Shown here: positions 43,801-58,000 of the stretch, piece by piece
How positions within the stretch are numbered: the first letter of the stretch is position 1
How the letters are laid out: each line of letters starts with the position of its first letter
DNA from: Rachycentron canadum
Lineage: Eukaryota > Chordata > Actinopteri > Carangiformes > Rachycentridae
Direction: 5' to 3'
Length of the DNA: 64,000 bases
Assembly: GCA_038496675.1 (NCBI GenBank)
Contig: CM076652.1
Coordinates: 12,249,164 to 12,313,163 of the forward strand
Notes under the pieces: generated by a model
Seen by the model: only the letters and a program-made list of their open reading frames with translations
What the model was told of the DNA's origin: nothing
Database searches by the model: none
Program-made: the position numbers and the translations under genes

Positions 43801-46800
43801 AGTGGGCCTCAATTTACTGGTCTGTGAAGCTTCTTTATATAGGCCTCTTTACATATTCTGTAGTGAAGTCAACTCACTTCTATAGGACTGCTTTGAAAAC
43901 ACAGACTGGGAAGTGGTCACACTGGGACCTCTGTATAGGAGGTGTATTAACCACCCAAACCAGGAACAGCGCTCGGGCAGAAATGTATGGTCCCTGCTCA
44001 GGGAACAAGATGCTGCCTTCAGGACAGGCAACATGCTGGCCTACAAAAGTGCCTGGAAAAGACAGAAGATGGGCATTAGAGAGGCTACGCACAGGTACAA
44101 GCCGCACATTGAGGGACTCTTTGAAAGTAGCACCCCCCATAGCATGAGGAGAGGTAACTGCTGACGGATCAGTGAACTGAAGACGTGCAGACTAACAGTT
44201 CACCAGCATCTTTACCTTCTGCCTGCAACAGGCTGCAGCCCTCATCTGCTTTAAAGGAGCTATCTGTAGGTTTTGCTATTGTTATATAGCCAACATCAGC
44301 ATTAACAGCTGTTTATTTACCAGTCTATGAGGAAATGTTGCGAGTTCAGCATCAAATTTATTTTCTTTACTCACAAAGAGCTCCAGTGGTGTTTTTTTTT
44401 TCTGCTTATGTTAGCAAGTTAACCAGCTAGCCACCGCCTGTCTCCTGTCTCACCACTTTCTAATAGCAACTCACTTCAGTCTCCAATCTGTCCTGTCCTG
44501 TATTATAACCTTTTATTAATAAGAGAAGCTCTTATCAAGCAACAAACACCACCACAAGAAACCATGTTCAGTGAAAACTTACAAATAGCCTCATAAAACC
44601 ACCATTGCCCAAGTTAAAACCCTCATTGACTTCTTTATACTCACTCCAAAACCAAAGCCTTCAACCCCCCACACATCTCGACCCACCCTGAACACGGGTG
44701 CGTCGCAGGTCTGTGTGCTTAGCCCAACACTAGGTTTGCGGAGGTTTGCTCGTGACACCACTAGTGGGATCATATCCAACAATGGGGGGACACACTACAG
44801 AGAGAAGGCCCCACACCTTGTCAAGCAGTATGCAGACAACCATTTAGTCCAAAAAAAAACCACCACAAAAATCAATTACCAGGAAGACCACACATCCCAC
44901 TTTCCACATAAATCATGAGGAGGTGGATAGTGTCAACAACATCAAATTCCTGCAAATCCACAAAGTAAAAGATCTTTCATGTTCCCTAAACACCTCCCAC
45001 CTGATGAAGAAAGCTCAATAGAGGATTTTCTTATAGGAGATACAAACATGCCAAACTCCACTCTCAGCTTCTGGTTAACATTTACAACAGCACCATGGGG
45101 AGTATCCTCTGCCACTGTACCACAGTGTGGTGTGCTAGCTACGCTGCCAAGAACCATTCATTAGTTCACTGTTTTGACTATTGCTGTCTAACAGTCCTCA
45201 TTTAAATGTCATTATCCTTTATATAGAGACATCACTACACAGATATATATGTATAAATATGCACAAACATTTCAACATTTGTCCTGCTACGTATCTTTTC
45301 TCGGTCACATATATTGTTCAACTTGGTTACCTTTTTTTTTGGTTATTTTGTATATTTGAGGCATGGGTTATTTTTGATGGTAGTTTTCGAGTTCAGGTGT
45401 TGATTGTTTTCTGAGAAATGCAAAGAATGGATGAACATGCTCACAAAAAAGATATTTACATAAAGATATTCACATAGATTTTAGATTTTTGTTTGACACT
45501 TCTGATTGTCAAATAACACCTGCACCCAAGCCAGACTACCCGTTAATGCTGAGATCAAACACAATGTTGCCAGCTGAACAGCTCTTTTTCAGTTTGTAAA
45601 TCTATATCACTATAATTAATTTATATTTTTATGGTAACTCTGATATTTGCAGCTGAGGAATGGCATTTGGTCAGTTTTTCAGAAAAACTACATCAATGTA
45701 GAAGAAAAACAAAGGCTATGTCTAAGGTTCAAACTAATATTCTTTACAAACACAACATTGGGAGTGTGAGATATGATGCACAACAGGTCATGATAGATGG
45801 TAAGGTAGTAAACCATGATGGGATTACACAGGGACTGTTACTACAGTATGACATCTTTTGGTATGACGTTTGTAGGTCATGTCAAGCTGTATCAAGCTCT
45901 AGATAATCATTACAGCCAGTCACAATATATTCACCTGTTTTGAAGTTTTGATCAAAGTCAGAGTACATCAAACATTGGGGATGTTGAGACACACACAGAG
46001 ATGTACACACTCAAACACACACATGCTCATTCATACCTGTGGTGTAGTAGATTTACAGTGTTACAGCGCTGTGATCATCTAAGAGATGGGATTACTGTGG
46101 GCACTTTACTACCATTTAGAGTCACAAAGACAAATACACAGTCGAGTAAACATACATAGACACACAGGCAGAGATAAGTACAAACACACACCCCTCTGTA
46201 CACAGTATGACAGCCTTGGACAGTCTAATAGACAGACTATAGATGCCTGATGGTCTGGTATCACATCTTTGCTCATTATGTGTTGCTAAGCTCCCGCCTC
46301 TGCTCCCACTGGTGAAGTAAATACAGTAGCAAATGTTCAGTAGATGCACTACAGAAGGAAAGTGGTGACAGATGATCAATAAAGATCTAATGATTAAGAT
46401 ATCACACTCTGGGGAGAGTTGAGGTTCCTGCACTCCACAAGAAGACTTGCCCCCCACTCACTCAGTGTGTGCGCATGTGCATGTGTTTTATGTATATGTG
46501 TGTGCAGTATGTCTGTCTATAGCACATCCTCCACCTGCTGTTTTAATTTCCCACAGCTCACAGTCCAATTATGATACTATTAAAGTATTTTTTACACCCG
46601 CCATTCATACCTTAGCACATGTACTGTTCCTTTGGCTTATTACAACCTTGTCAGAACTGCTCATCCCCTTTGTAGACATGTACACTGACCATTGGAGCGC
46701 AAACCTTACACTTAAGTGAGATCTGACATTCAGGCAACCGCACAGCCAGATCAATTCGACTAACATTTTACCATGTGGGCCTGACTTCTGGGAAATGCTC

Positions 46801-47912
46801 TGAGAGTGGTCTCCCTCTCCAAACTGGTCCAATGACCGTTTTCAGACATGATCAATGGAGGGCAGGAATCAACACCAGCAGACTTGACTGAGCCTGAGCT
46901 GAAAGTCCACTTGGCAGAGACACAAACACAGCACCTCATTAAACTCGACACTCCCATTGCTACCATCACATAGCTGAGCTTTGACGCTGCAGCACCGATG
47001 GAGATCTCTGGAGCGTTGATGTAGGAAGGCTGTAATTGCTGCATGTTAATGTCGTGCCTCTGCAGTCCTGCTGTTTCGACAATAATCCAGTCGGCACAAT
47101 ATTGTATGCTGTATAGGGAGGTTTGAGTCATGCTTTGTAAAAGTGTCATATTGATTCACTCATTACTAAGAACAGCACCTGATTGGCTTATAGGGGCTAT
47201 TTGAGCATGCTTTGACATCTCCTCTCTTGCTATATCTATCTGTGTCTGGCTGTCACTTACACACAATTGTGTGAATGGATTTGGCGATCACAAGTGATGT
47301 CTCTTCATTCAGCCTCCTCTGTTCCATTTCCTTTCCCCTCCCATTTCCTCTCATACACTTTGTAGCCTCAAATCTACCGTCTTTTTCTGGCTGGCCCTTT
47401 TCTGGGCTCTTTCTATGCCTTCCTGCCTTTTCTTCTCAAGTGCCCTATTTGGCTCCGATGACCTCTCCCTCCCTCTCACTTTCTCTCTCTTCCTCTCTGG
47501 CTCCCTTTTTTCTGCAGGTACCACCAGGCAGCCTAAGGAGGGGGAGGTGCCTGGGGTGGACTACAACTTTGTGAGTGTGGAGCGTTTTATGGAACTGGAG
47601 CAAAGTGGAGCCCTGCTAGAGAGTGGAACCTATGAAGGTGAGTTCTGGGTTAGAGTCACTCGCCACTGTGCAGCAAACATGCATCTGCGAGACAGGTCCA
47701 GGTGCTTGTGGAGCAAAGAACATGTGTTTCAGTAGAGCTGCTTTACTATTTTTTAACTGAATTTGCCATCTTTCGCTACATTTGTTGTGTAATGGATCAG
47801 GTTTGGTAGGTGATGCTCTCACACAACTGAAGTAAACAAATGAGTCTTCTGCACCGAGTCATGTGTTACAACTTCCTCTGGTGGTTGCTGAACGGCTGGT
47901 TAACTACTGTGC

Positions 47913-47963
<51 letters not shown>

Positions 47964-50900
47964 CTGGATGAATGCCATGTCACAAATTATTGTGTGCAGA
48001 GGGTATGGGCACATGTACATTAATGTGTGTGTTCCCTTTTTGCGTTTGTTCATTTCCAAAATGTGTCTATGTATTTACAATATATGTTTCCCTTAACACA
48101 GAGTTGACTTATGGAGGAAGCTGTTTATTTCTGCGGCAGCAACTTATCTTGTAATGCACATTAAAGTAAGGCTGTAGAGAAGAAGGAATAATGGACAAGA
48201 AAACAAAAAATCATGGAGAAAGATTAAGACAGCAGTGAAAGAGGCAGAAATCAGACGAGAAGTATAGACAGCAGACTCGACAGGTAATTGTAGTGCGTGC
48301 GTGCAAGACTTGCTGCATGTAAGAGCTTACATATGTGATGAGTCACAGCTGAAGGTGGATATTGAACTGTGCCTAAAGCCAAGATGGTTTTGATCAAAAC
48401 CAGGAGCATTCTGGCCCGTTGCAGGAGGAAACCTGGCCTAAGCTAAATTTGGCATGTTTTATATTCTACAAAACATCTCTTCAGGTTGTCTTTAAGTATT
48501 CTCAGGTGGGTGTTTGCTGCCTGTGCAGTTTCATAGGCTTGTTTTTGTTTACATATACTAGTTTGAGCGCAATTCTGTTTGCTGGGCAGTAGGGCAATTT
48601 TGTCTTTTGAGGACAAAGTCTTCCCTAATATCAGTCTACATCCTGTTGGGATAAAAGTAAACTGATTTCTGTGGTCTATGCTGCTGATGCACCTTTTGTC
48701 CTTTATTGCTGCCTACTTCCCTCTTCTTTGCTCAGCTGCTGCTTTCTTCCCATTGTCCCTGTCCTCTCTCTGCTTCCTCTTTGTGAAACCCCACTCCTCT
48801 CCACTTTAAGGGATTATAAAATAAGACATCGCTGCCTCTCAGTCACACTCAATAAGTAATCACAAAATATATTTCACTGACAATAAGGGTTTTATTTAAT
48901 TTTAAATTCCAAACAAAAGAAAAGATTTGATTTGACTGGGCAAATTTCTTTCCAATATATGTATATATATTTATATCACTGAAAGTTGAATCAGTGTCAA
49001 AAACAGTGGTGTACTTGATGCTAAATGATATATTGAGGATGTTTCCATCTCCAGTAAGATACCCAGAGGATTTGTTGTGCTCTGCTTGTGTGTGTGGTGT
49101 GTTTGTGTCTCCAAACAGAGATGCTTGCACTAACATGGGAGGAATGGCACAGCTATGGTTGTGATAAATACAAATCAAGTGGTTCATTCCAGTTTTGTTA
49201 ACAATTTCCTCATTTTCCATTTTCACCTGCAAAGCTAATCCACACAGGTTCTAGTATATACCGTAGTAGTAGTAGTAGTGGGTAGTAGTAGTATAGTAGT
49301 AGCAGTATTATGGGTCAACATTAATGTTTTTTAGATAAAACATTATCACATTTTCCATCATGGAAGAGGGATATTTACTGGAAGAAATACTGGAAAAAAG
49401 ACTATATTATAGTGTTATAGTGTAAATGTATTCAAATAACATTTTGTGCATCCTTTAAACACCTGACTAAAACAAAAATTTAGATAATGCACAAATAATA
49501 ATGGAGATTGTCCCAAGACACTGTAGTTGTGACTGCACAGGTATCATCATGTTCTCATGTTTGTGTGCATCATTAGGCACAGAAAGTACAGTGACTGGGA
49601 TTTCTTGACGCCCAAAACATCAATTTATCTTAAAAACTGACATTATTTGCCCTTGGGACATATGTATAGTTTTTGTTCCTTTATTCACACTGTCTGCAGG
49701 TGGGGAAGAAATTTGCTATCACTGAAACCCCATCTCTAACTAATGTGTTATATTATATAAGGTGTATAATAGACACAGTAAAATATGTCACACGTGAAGA
49801 TGAGATGGAAGGACACTGATGGCATTGACTTATGGGAGCTTTTCTCCTCCCTCTCAGTATTGCATTGTATCTTCTTTTTTTTTTATAAGAAAGTCACTTT
49901 GTATTCAGTCAAACTGTCTTAGTTTTATGTCTATCTTTGATTAGGTTGGGGCTGGGAAATACCTTTATTTACCAGTTTCAGTGTGGAAGTAGGACATTTC
50001 ACATATTTATCAGATTTTTAGCATTGGCATCTGATAGACCTTAAAATAAGAAATGCACAGTCTAAAAAATGGATGTCTGGATCCTGTTTATGGAGGTTCA
50101 GATGTTCAGGTTTACAGGCATGTCAGAAAATAACAACTACTATCAACTATTATCTACTGCCTTGGTGTTTTAAATCATCAGCCAGTGTGCAAATGCACAA
50201 AATTGATCAGATTAATTGGAAATGATAAGTTCCCAGTTGCAAACTGTTTAAGATACATCTGCTGCACTCAGTTCAACCATTTTAAAAGCAAATCATCTGT
50301 TCAGAGCCCCAATTTCCCACTGGTGCTGGACCTCGTCTTTTCCTGACAGACGGTGTGTTACATCACCTGAGATAGTCATACATGAGGCGGCTAACACAAA
50401 TGCACAAATGCCATGCCTCTCTGCCCTCAGATAACTTTTACGGCACACCGAAACCTCCAGCGGAGCCGTCCCCTGCAGCCCCTCCTCTGAATGTGAGTGA
50501 GGCCCTGCTGCCCGGAGCCCGGCCCAGCGCCCAGGGCAAAAGGAAGAGGAACCAATCAGTCAGCAACATGGAGCAGCGCGCCAGCCTGGAGCCGCCTGAG
50601 GAGGAGGAAGAAGAGAGTCCGGTTGTCAATGGGAATGGGGTGGCCATTACACCAGGTACTGTAGAATGAGAGAGAAAAAACATCAATTTTCTGTTTGGAT
50701 GTTTTTATTTCAAATTTCCCACCAAATCCACTCCTGACTGGAATTATATTCTAACTCCATTTCACATGTGCCATGACCACATGTATAACATCAGATTTAG
50801 GCGACTAGAAAATCTGGTTTGTAGGCATTGACTGTCCCTTGGGTTATTTATTGCTCCCTCACTGGTATGATTGAATAAAACCAGAGGAACAAGTCAGTTG

Positions 50901-52812
50901 TCATAGCAACTTTCATCCTTCCTCTTTATTATCCCTAAAAGATAAATCAAGAGTCTATTTTCTCCTTTAGTCAGTTTCATATCTGCAGTTTATATAGTCC
51001 AGCAAGTGCAGATGGCTACAAATCTGACAACAAACTGTACCCTGACCAGTCATTATAGACATTAACAGACTCAGCTTACATTAGTGTGAACTGCAAAGGT
51101 TCTCAATAACCTTATGTAACAGAATGCACAAGGGCACCTTAATGTCTCTACCATGATCAGTGTCCAGAGTCTCATTTTGGCTTCAGCTCCCATCTTTCTG
51201 TCCTCTCATTTCTCCATCTCTCCTGCTGTCTTTGCTTTCCTGCCACTGGCCTTTGTCCCTGTTTCTATTAATACCCAAACTCTCCCCACTCTCTTCCTCT
51301 CCTCTACCGTCGTCTTCCTCGTGAGATCTCTAGCTTCTTCGTCTCTGTGGTCCTGTCCTTTCTTTCGTCTGCTTCCCCCATCTCTCTTTCTAGTCAGTGT
51401 TGTTGTGGCATGTCACATTTTCCCCTTATTCGCCTACTGGCATGTGTTGTGCTATATTGATGTACTTACTCCTTTTTTCTTTTGACTGTATCAGGAAAAT
51501 GTTTTTTACACGTTCTTCAGACATCACAACAAAACTAGTTCTGTAATTAATACTGATGCCACCATCAAAAATGAGATATTTTGGATGATCACAGGAAAAA
51601 AGACTTTATCTTTCTTTTCCAGTTGTTTTCAACAGTATCTGGATAAAACTACTTGTGTACTACACCTGGAAAAAAGTTTCAACAGCGAGATTTGGCAACA
51701 AATCAGAAACAAAAATTATTCTGGTTGAAGAAATGGACTCTGCAATCCAATAAATGTTGTGAAAGAGCGTTGACTTTGTCCCATCTTACATTTCCCGTAA
51801 GAATTGTGATGAAGCAAATACAAGCAAGATATTTTTTGATATTCACTCTTCTCAATCCTGTGCTCATCATCTGCTGACTGATGCCACCAGCTCTTCTCCT
51901 CACTCAAAAAACCTTTCCTTGTGTCTCAGACTCAGTCTCTGACCCCTAAAGTCACTGTCTTTCCCTGTTTTCCCTATGTTGTTTTCTCTTTATGCTCATT
52001 GTCCTCCGACCCCCCCCCCCCCCCCCTCTCCTGGGGGTTCATAGCTCTGCAGTGGTTTGGCTATGACTCATCATGCATGGCGTGTGTTGTGTGCATCAAG
52101 GTCTGCGCATGTGTGTGCAGAGTGAATTTGAGAATAACTGTCTGTCTGTGTGTGTGTGTGTGTGTGCGCATGCGTGCGTGCATGTGTGTCGCATGCGTAT
52201 GTGTGTTTGTGTGTGTGTGCACTCTACAGAGTCCAGTGAACATGAGGACAAGAGCACAGATGCCTCTGGGGAGGTTGCTGTTGAAACATCGAGCCAGGCC
52301 CCAGCCTCTGCTGAGCCCCCCACCGAAGGAGAGGAGGCCCCCAAATCTCCCTCTAAATCCCCCGCCAAAATCCCAGATGCAGACGAGGAAGAGCTTGGCC
52401 CTCTGCCTGACAACTGGGAGATGGCCTACACCGAGAAGGGGGAGGTCTACTTTATAGAGTAAGAGAAAAAAATGCTTTATGAATCTATTTAGGTTTTATT
52501 ACATGACATGATGGAAAACATTATGTATGAAAATAATAAAACCTCACAACGTGCATCTTTAAAAACATGGTTTATGTACATTATAGCTGGCTGAGTAAAC
52601 TTTATAGTGCTGGCCTCTGTTGAATTATTGATGTAACTTAATGCTGCTAATCAGACACACTGGATATATTTATACTCACACAGACAGACATGCACACCAC
52701 TGCAAACTTTTGCCCTCTTCTTTCACCCTTACTAATTAGTCGCTGAGGGCTAATTAGTGGATTAATGGCCATTTAGTTTACCTTATAAATCCCCTTGTTT
52801 CTCTTTCTCCCT

Positions 52813-52849
<37 letters not shown>

Positions 52850-55011
52850 AACACTTACGTTCAGGTCATCAATGTTACTTTGCACTCATCTCTTTATCTA
52901 ACCCTCACAGTCAGTCTCTGTCTAACCTCTGGGTGCCCCTTTCCCCTCTTTATTGCCTCCATCTACACTTTCTTCTTCCTCAGTCACAACACCAAAACTA
53001 CATCATGGCTGGATCCTCGACTTGCAAAGAAAGCAAAGCCACCAGAAGAATGCAGAGAAGACGGTGAGTCTGAATGGCCTGTTTGCCTTTTTGCTCCCTT
53101 GTTTTGTTAGTTTGTGGTGTTCACCTGAGTCGAGCTCATGTGTCGACATTCATGGTGTGTTATCTCTGCATTTCCCACTATTTGTGTACCTGTGTTGTCT
53201 GTTCTTGACTCAGTGTGTTTTGCCTCTGCTGTTTGAGATGATTGTTAGTCTCCCGTTGCTCTCACTGTTCTTTACAGGGTTATAAAATATAGAAAGAGTA
53301 AACCTGACAAATAAATTTTAGCTTTGCTGTCAGGAAGTGTTCATTATCATTGAATGGTTTTGCTTCATGCGCAGTGAAGAATTCAATCAGGTTCATTCAG
53401 TATTCTTTTTTACGCCTCATGACCAATTGAAATAAAATAACTGAGGACATGCTTTATGTAAAGACATTAGTTGCTGCACTTTTTTTTTATAAAGCTCTAA
53501 CTGTAACCAGTCCTCCAGACCTCATCACCCCAGAATAAATTCTTGTTTGTTGTTTTTAAGGCTGGTATCAGATAGTTGTATAATTGTCAACAAATGTAGA
53601 AAGACCAACAATGTGTTAGTGAGTTTCTCAATATTTTCAGATTTTCCTGCTGTCTCTGTACAGTTCAGCTGCAAACCCACAACTTTTTCACAGATGTGCT
53701 ATACCGTTCATTTATTTCCTAAAATAGCTGATCACTGTAGTTTTTAGCAAACAGCACATGCAATTTTAAGACTATTTTAAGATGCAAATTAATACAGGAT
53801 TGATGCTTGAGAGCTGCAGTTCCCAAACTTTTCAGTGTGACCCCTTAGAAAGAAACAGTGCCCTCAATTGACACCTCATCACATTTTGTCTGCTCATTAG
53901 ATATGAGCTCAGGGACCAAATAATTATTTTCCACTTTCAGATTTATTTAACTTGAATAATTTTAGAGGCCTGAAGAGATAAATTTATCCAGGAAATACAA
54001 AGAGTAGTAGTGATAGTTGTCTGAAATATGCTGTTAAATGTGGCAGAATTTGTCTTTATTCTTTTCTAATCTATTGTCCTCTAATCTGGTCATCATTTCA
54101 TAGAGCTTTTGTCAACTAACAGGGTCCCAAATTATTGCTTTAGTGACTACTTACAGTTCCAGGAAGCTGCATGTGGCATTTAGAGTTATGTGGGGTTTTT
54201 TTTTTGTTTTTTTTTTTGGTTTCTAGACATCAAAGTTGGTCAATGGCACAGAGTAATGAGCCTTATACACAAACAGTCCTCATTAGTGGGATCAATTCAT
54301 TGTTTGCTTTTCATGGTACTTGTTAACGAGAAAACGTTGGGTATCACTTGGTCCTAATGCTTCTATGCTGGTGTCAGCCAGAGGTTGTTTTCTGGGTGTC
54401 TGTCCTTCCGTACGTCCACTTGGACTGAAGGATGAACCAATTAGATTTTTGGTGGTCAAAAGGTCAAAAATAGTTTTTAGCCACTTTTTAAAGCGGTTTG
54501 AAACAAGGGAAGCAAATGTCTGTGATGAATGAAGGAAAAAATCTAAATTCACCAAAAATCAAATCTCAGAGACTAAAAGAAAATCTGACAACGTCAATTT
54601 AATACAGCAAAAGTTCAGTACTTGTCCGTCATGTAAATAAATGTGTTATTGTGGTGGTGTTTCTGATCAGATTTTATCACTGTGGTGATCTTACTGCCCA
54701 GCGGCTGTCACAGCCTTCGGTCAGCGAATTAGGTTGTGAAGTGATTCTCCAGAGCGAGATCTGAATCAATACCTTCTCTACCTCTCCTCTGTTGTCCAAC
54801 TCTTCAATTTTCTCCCTCCTCCTTTCTCGTCTCTGCACTCCTTCACCCCACATCTCTGTCACTCTCTCCTTTCAATCCTCCTCTCTTCAATTTTCCTCCT
54901 CTTTTTCTCTCCCTCTCTCCTCTTCCTCTGCCTAGTAAAGGGTCTGTGACAGGAATTCTAATAACACCACTCAGTTCTGCACAAACTGGTTCTCACTCCC
55001 CGTCTCTACAC

Positions 55012-55068
<57 letters not shown>

Positions 55069-58000
55069 ACTGTTGTCAATTCAGAAACCCTTTTCACAAA
55101 CATGGCCGACGTACTTCAGCTTCATCTTGGCAAAGCAAAGATCGGTTTTCACCAACGCCAGGGATGTTCAGAAGCCAAGTTTCTGTCACCTGCAGTGCTC
55201 TGTGATCACTTATTTTGTGTATCAGTGCAACAATTTGCTGTTGCTCCTGACACTGTTCGGGTCTACTTCGGCACAATATTAGAATTTGAACCCACTGTGA
55301 AAAGTAAAACAACAAATTTGTTTGTGTACAAACCAGAACCCACTCTTACCCCTGGAACAGCCACAGTTTCACTTCTGCTCTTTATAAAAAAGTATTTTGA
55401 TAATAGGTCAATAACAGCTCGCAACCCAGGGTTTATCATTATCAGCCATATGGACAGTCAACATTTTGAGCCTTCAGTCTAGATCCTACTGTAGTGATCC
55501 AGACTGAGGAGAGTAAGACATATTAATGACAACATCAGAAGTGTGCGGACGTATTAAAACAGACTGTTTTTTGCTTTTTGTCTGGCTAATGCAGATCTTT
55601 TCTCTTGGTGGAGTCAATAAATCAGCCATGCTTATCAAAGTGGCAAAAATATCCATTTACTGTCATCCATCTCCTCCTCTCCTCTGTCTGCCTTTCTGTG
55701 TCTTTATTTTCATTTGTCTGCAGTTTATCTACTGTGCAAAGTTGATTTGGGCTTTTTCTTTTTTGGTCTGCCAGTTTGTGTCTTTGGGGAAGCAGTGGTT
55801 AAAGGAAGCTAATGCTTGAGCGATCACTAGCACGAGGATTTTGAATCAAAGGCTGTTAGTAGGACATTTGTGAAGGTCTTGGATGACACATCACATCCTC
55901 TTGCAGCACCTTTAAATTGATGCCTTTCAGAAAACAGGTTTAGTTGCCAGGAAATATTCTCCTTTTCAGTATAAACAGCTCAGCGGCCACATGGATGACA
56001 GAAGGATATACAGTAGTTTAATCCAGCGTGGTGCTCTGTACTTCACTCATCATGTTATTGTTTTCTTTTAATGATCACCTTGTAGCTCTTAGTTATATGC
56101 TATAGTGCCCATTTTCTGATGTTTACACCATTTGCATGCTTTCAGTGCACCAGGTTACTATTAACTATTTTCCATTTTTTTGCCCACATTAATGGACATG
56201 TAGTTTTTGAATGATGAAATATGTATGGAAGCAAAGACGTCAGATTCTGCAAGGATAGTGAATAAAGCAATAAATGTGGGGAGGGGCTGACACGAAGGGG
56301 TGGTGCTGTTTTTAACTGCCCATCTGCCTGAAGGTTTTCCCAGAGTCTCACTGCCTTAGGCAGGAAGCAGACAAACACTCAGACACACTTTCATCAATGC
56401 TAGTTTGGCATCTTCCTTCTTGTTATTCCCTTTCCGTTGCTTCCATCTCATGCATGTCTGGTCTTTTTGCTCCACTTTCCTTTAGCATTTCATATCCTCA
56501 TTCACTATTCCCTTTCCCCTCACTCAACCTCTCAGGCTTGCTTTGCTCCCTTGCTGGGTTTTTGGTGAATAAGAGGAGATGCCTGTTTGTGTTGATGTGT
56601 TTGCACGAATGTGCAACTTTTGTGTGCATTGTGCTGTATCTATATGCTGAGACTGACTCCCAGAGTTCAAAGGCTTGTCACTGCAGATCTGGTTTGCTTG
56701 CAGTCTTTTTGTTAGGCAAGTCTTTTGTTACATAACGCAAGCCCATATCTCCTCTCTTGCTCAGAGGTGGCAAGAAAAGAGCGGGACAAGCTTCAAATTA
56801 CGGCAAGTGTTGGTTTCAATTTTGCCTTTGCCTTCGCACTCAATCCCAACGTCTGTTTCAAAGTAATCTTAGAGCTGCTGATGAAAATGTGCTGCTCACG
56901 CTCATTTAGAAGCAAGAATCCTCCCTGAGGCCAATATCACAATGTCAAAACTCTGTTTGTAACCAACAGAGAAAGTGTGAAGTAGCAAATTAAACTAGAC
57001 AGAGATGGTGAAAACAAGAAATATGAGAAATGAAGATGTTAGAGGAAGTGGCGACGATGTGCAGCCCAGTGAGAGCCTCTTCTTGGAAAGAGCAAGAAAG
57101 AGACAAGTGGAGATTGAGAAATGTTTGCACATAAGGAGAGTTGAGGGACTTTCAGTGATGGAGTCATGCAAAAATGTTACCTCTGAGTTACATCACTGTT
57201 ATTACACTCAGTCATGTCTGGACTGCGACCATTTGTCTGCCTATATTTTTCGCTCTCTTTTAATCAAATTTTCTTGTTGTCTCTGTCTCTTTGTTTCCGT
57301 TTTGACAGCTCTTTTTTGTTTCATGTCTATGCTCTCTACGTTAGCATTGTTTCCATCTTTTCATGTGTGAATATTTTCTGGTTTTAAATATATTTGTGAT
57401 TTGTATTCTTGGTTGGACAAAAGAAGTAATTTGAATATGTAAAGTTGGACTTTGGGAAATTGTTATATTCTCACACATTATAGACCAAAAAGTAGTTGTC
57501 AGTAATCAGTTAATTGAGAAAATAATTTACAGAGGAACTGATAATGACAATAATTATTAATTGCATTCCTACATAAACACGGGTTCTGGTATTATTTAAA
57601 ACTTCTAAGGTTTTTTTGGTTTGAGCTTATTTGGTTGTTGAGTTCATGGTTAATATGTTTTTGTCTGAGTCCGATGAGTTCATTGTATCTGTTCCAGGCT
57701 GTCTGTTGGTCAGAGAGACTTTGTGTGAGAGGGAAGATGAGTCATCTAATGCAGAGGAATCACAATTAGAATTTATGTCAAGAGAGAAACAAATACAGAT
57801 ACCCATAAAAAAAAGCACCAAGCACCGAAGCAAGCCCCTCAGTGCTCATTATACACAGACACACGACAAGGTGTTTGATTTACTGTCAGTGAAGATGATG
57901 CTTTCGCTCATTCAGACATGCAAACACAGTTAAGCCATCAAATACACACACACACTGCAAATATAGACTATATGAATACATAAAAACACACACACAAATG

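Larger units (their letters stand above)
33342..47517 (+). other. magi2: magi2 intron 2 (14.2 kb)
   Basis: AT-rich intron with long C/T-rich tracts at its 5' side (33355-33700, 34430-34640) and purine-rich tracts (36230-36420, 40870-41110). It holds a LINE-tail-like repeat (39.95 kb), a perfect short hairpin (41767-41806), a LINE remnant (43.9-45.2 kb) and several microsatellites. No coding exon was recognised. Confidence 0.8.
47638..50430 (+). other. magi2: magi2 intron 3
   Basis: A 2.8-kb AT-rich intron with a (TG)n tract and a (TAG)n tract. No gene is recognised. Confidence 0.85.
50656..52229 (+). other. magi2: magi2 intron 4
   Basis: A 1.6-kb intron with a run of 17 C at 52010-52026 and a long GT-rich tract (52138-52220) immediately before the exon 5 acceptor. 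Confidence 0.85.

Noticed and set aside
45631..45906. Open frame of 91 codons after the LINE remnant
   Set aside because: No recognisable domain; possibly further decayed repeat, but no motif supports that.
50382..50430. In-frame ATG and reading frame upstream of magi2 exon 4
   Set aside because: It crosses a good TGCCCTCAG acceptor, and the upstream part does not match MAGI2. It is intron read-through of the frame, not an alternative exon.
52073..52229. Coding extension of magi2 exon 5 into the TG repeat
   Set aside because: The translated CVCVCV sequence is a microsatellite product. The protein match begins exactly at the acceptor.
54946..55482. Open frame of 178 codons in magi2 intron 6
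   Set aside because: It starts in a CA repeat (HTHTH run). From its internal Met the 126 residues resemble no family I know, and it has no splice or promoter context. Chance length cannot be excluded, and conservation would be the test.
57005..57370. Open frame of 121 codons (MVKTRNMRNEDVRGSG...)
   Set aside because: The hydrophilic first half resembles nothing known and the second half is low-complexity hydrophobic. It is most likely chance.
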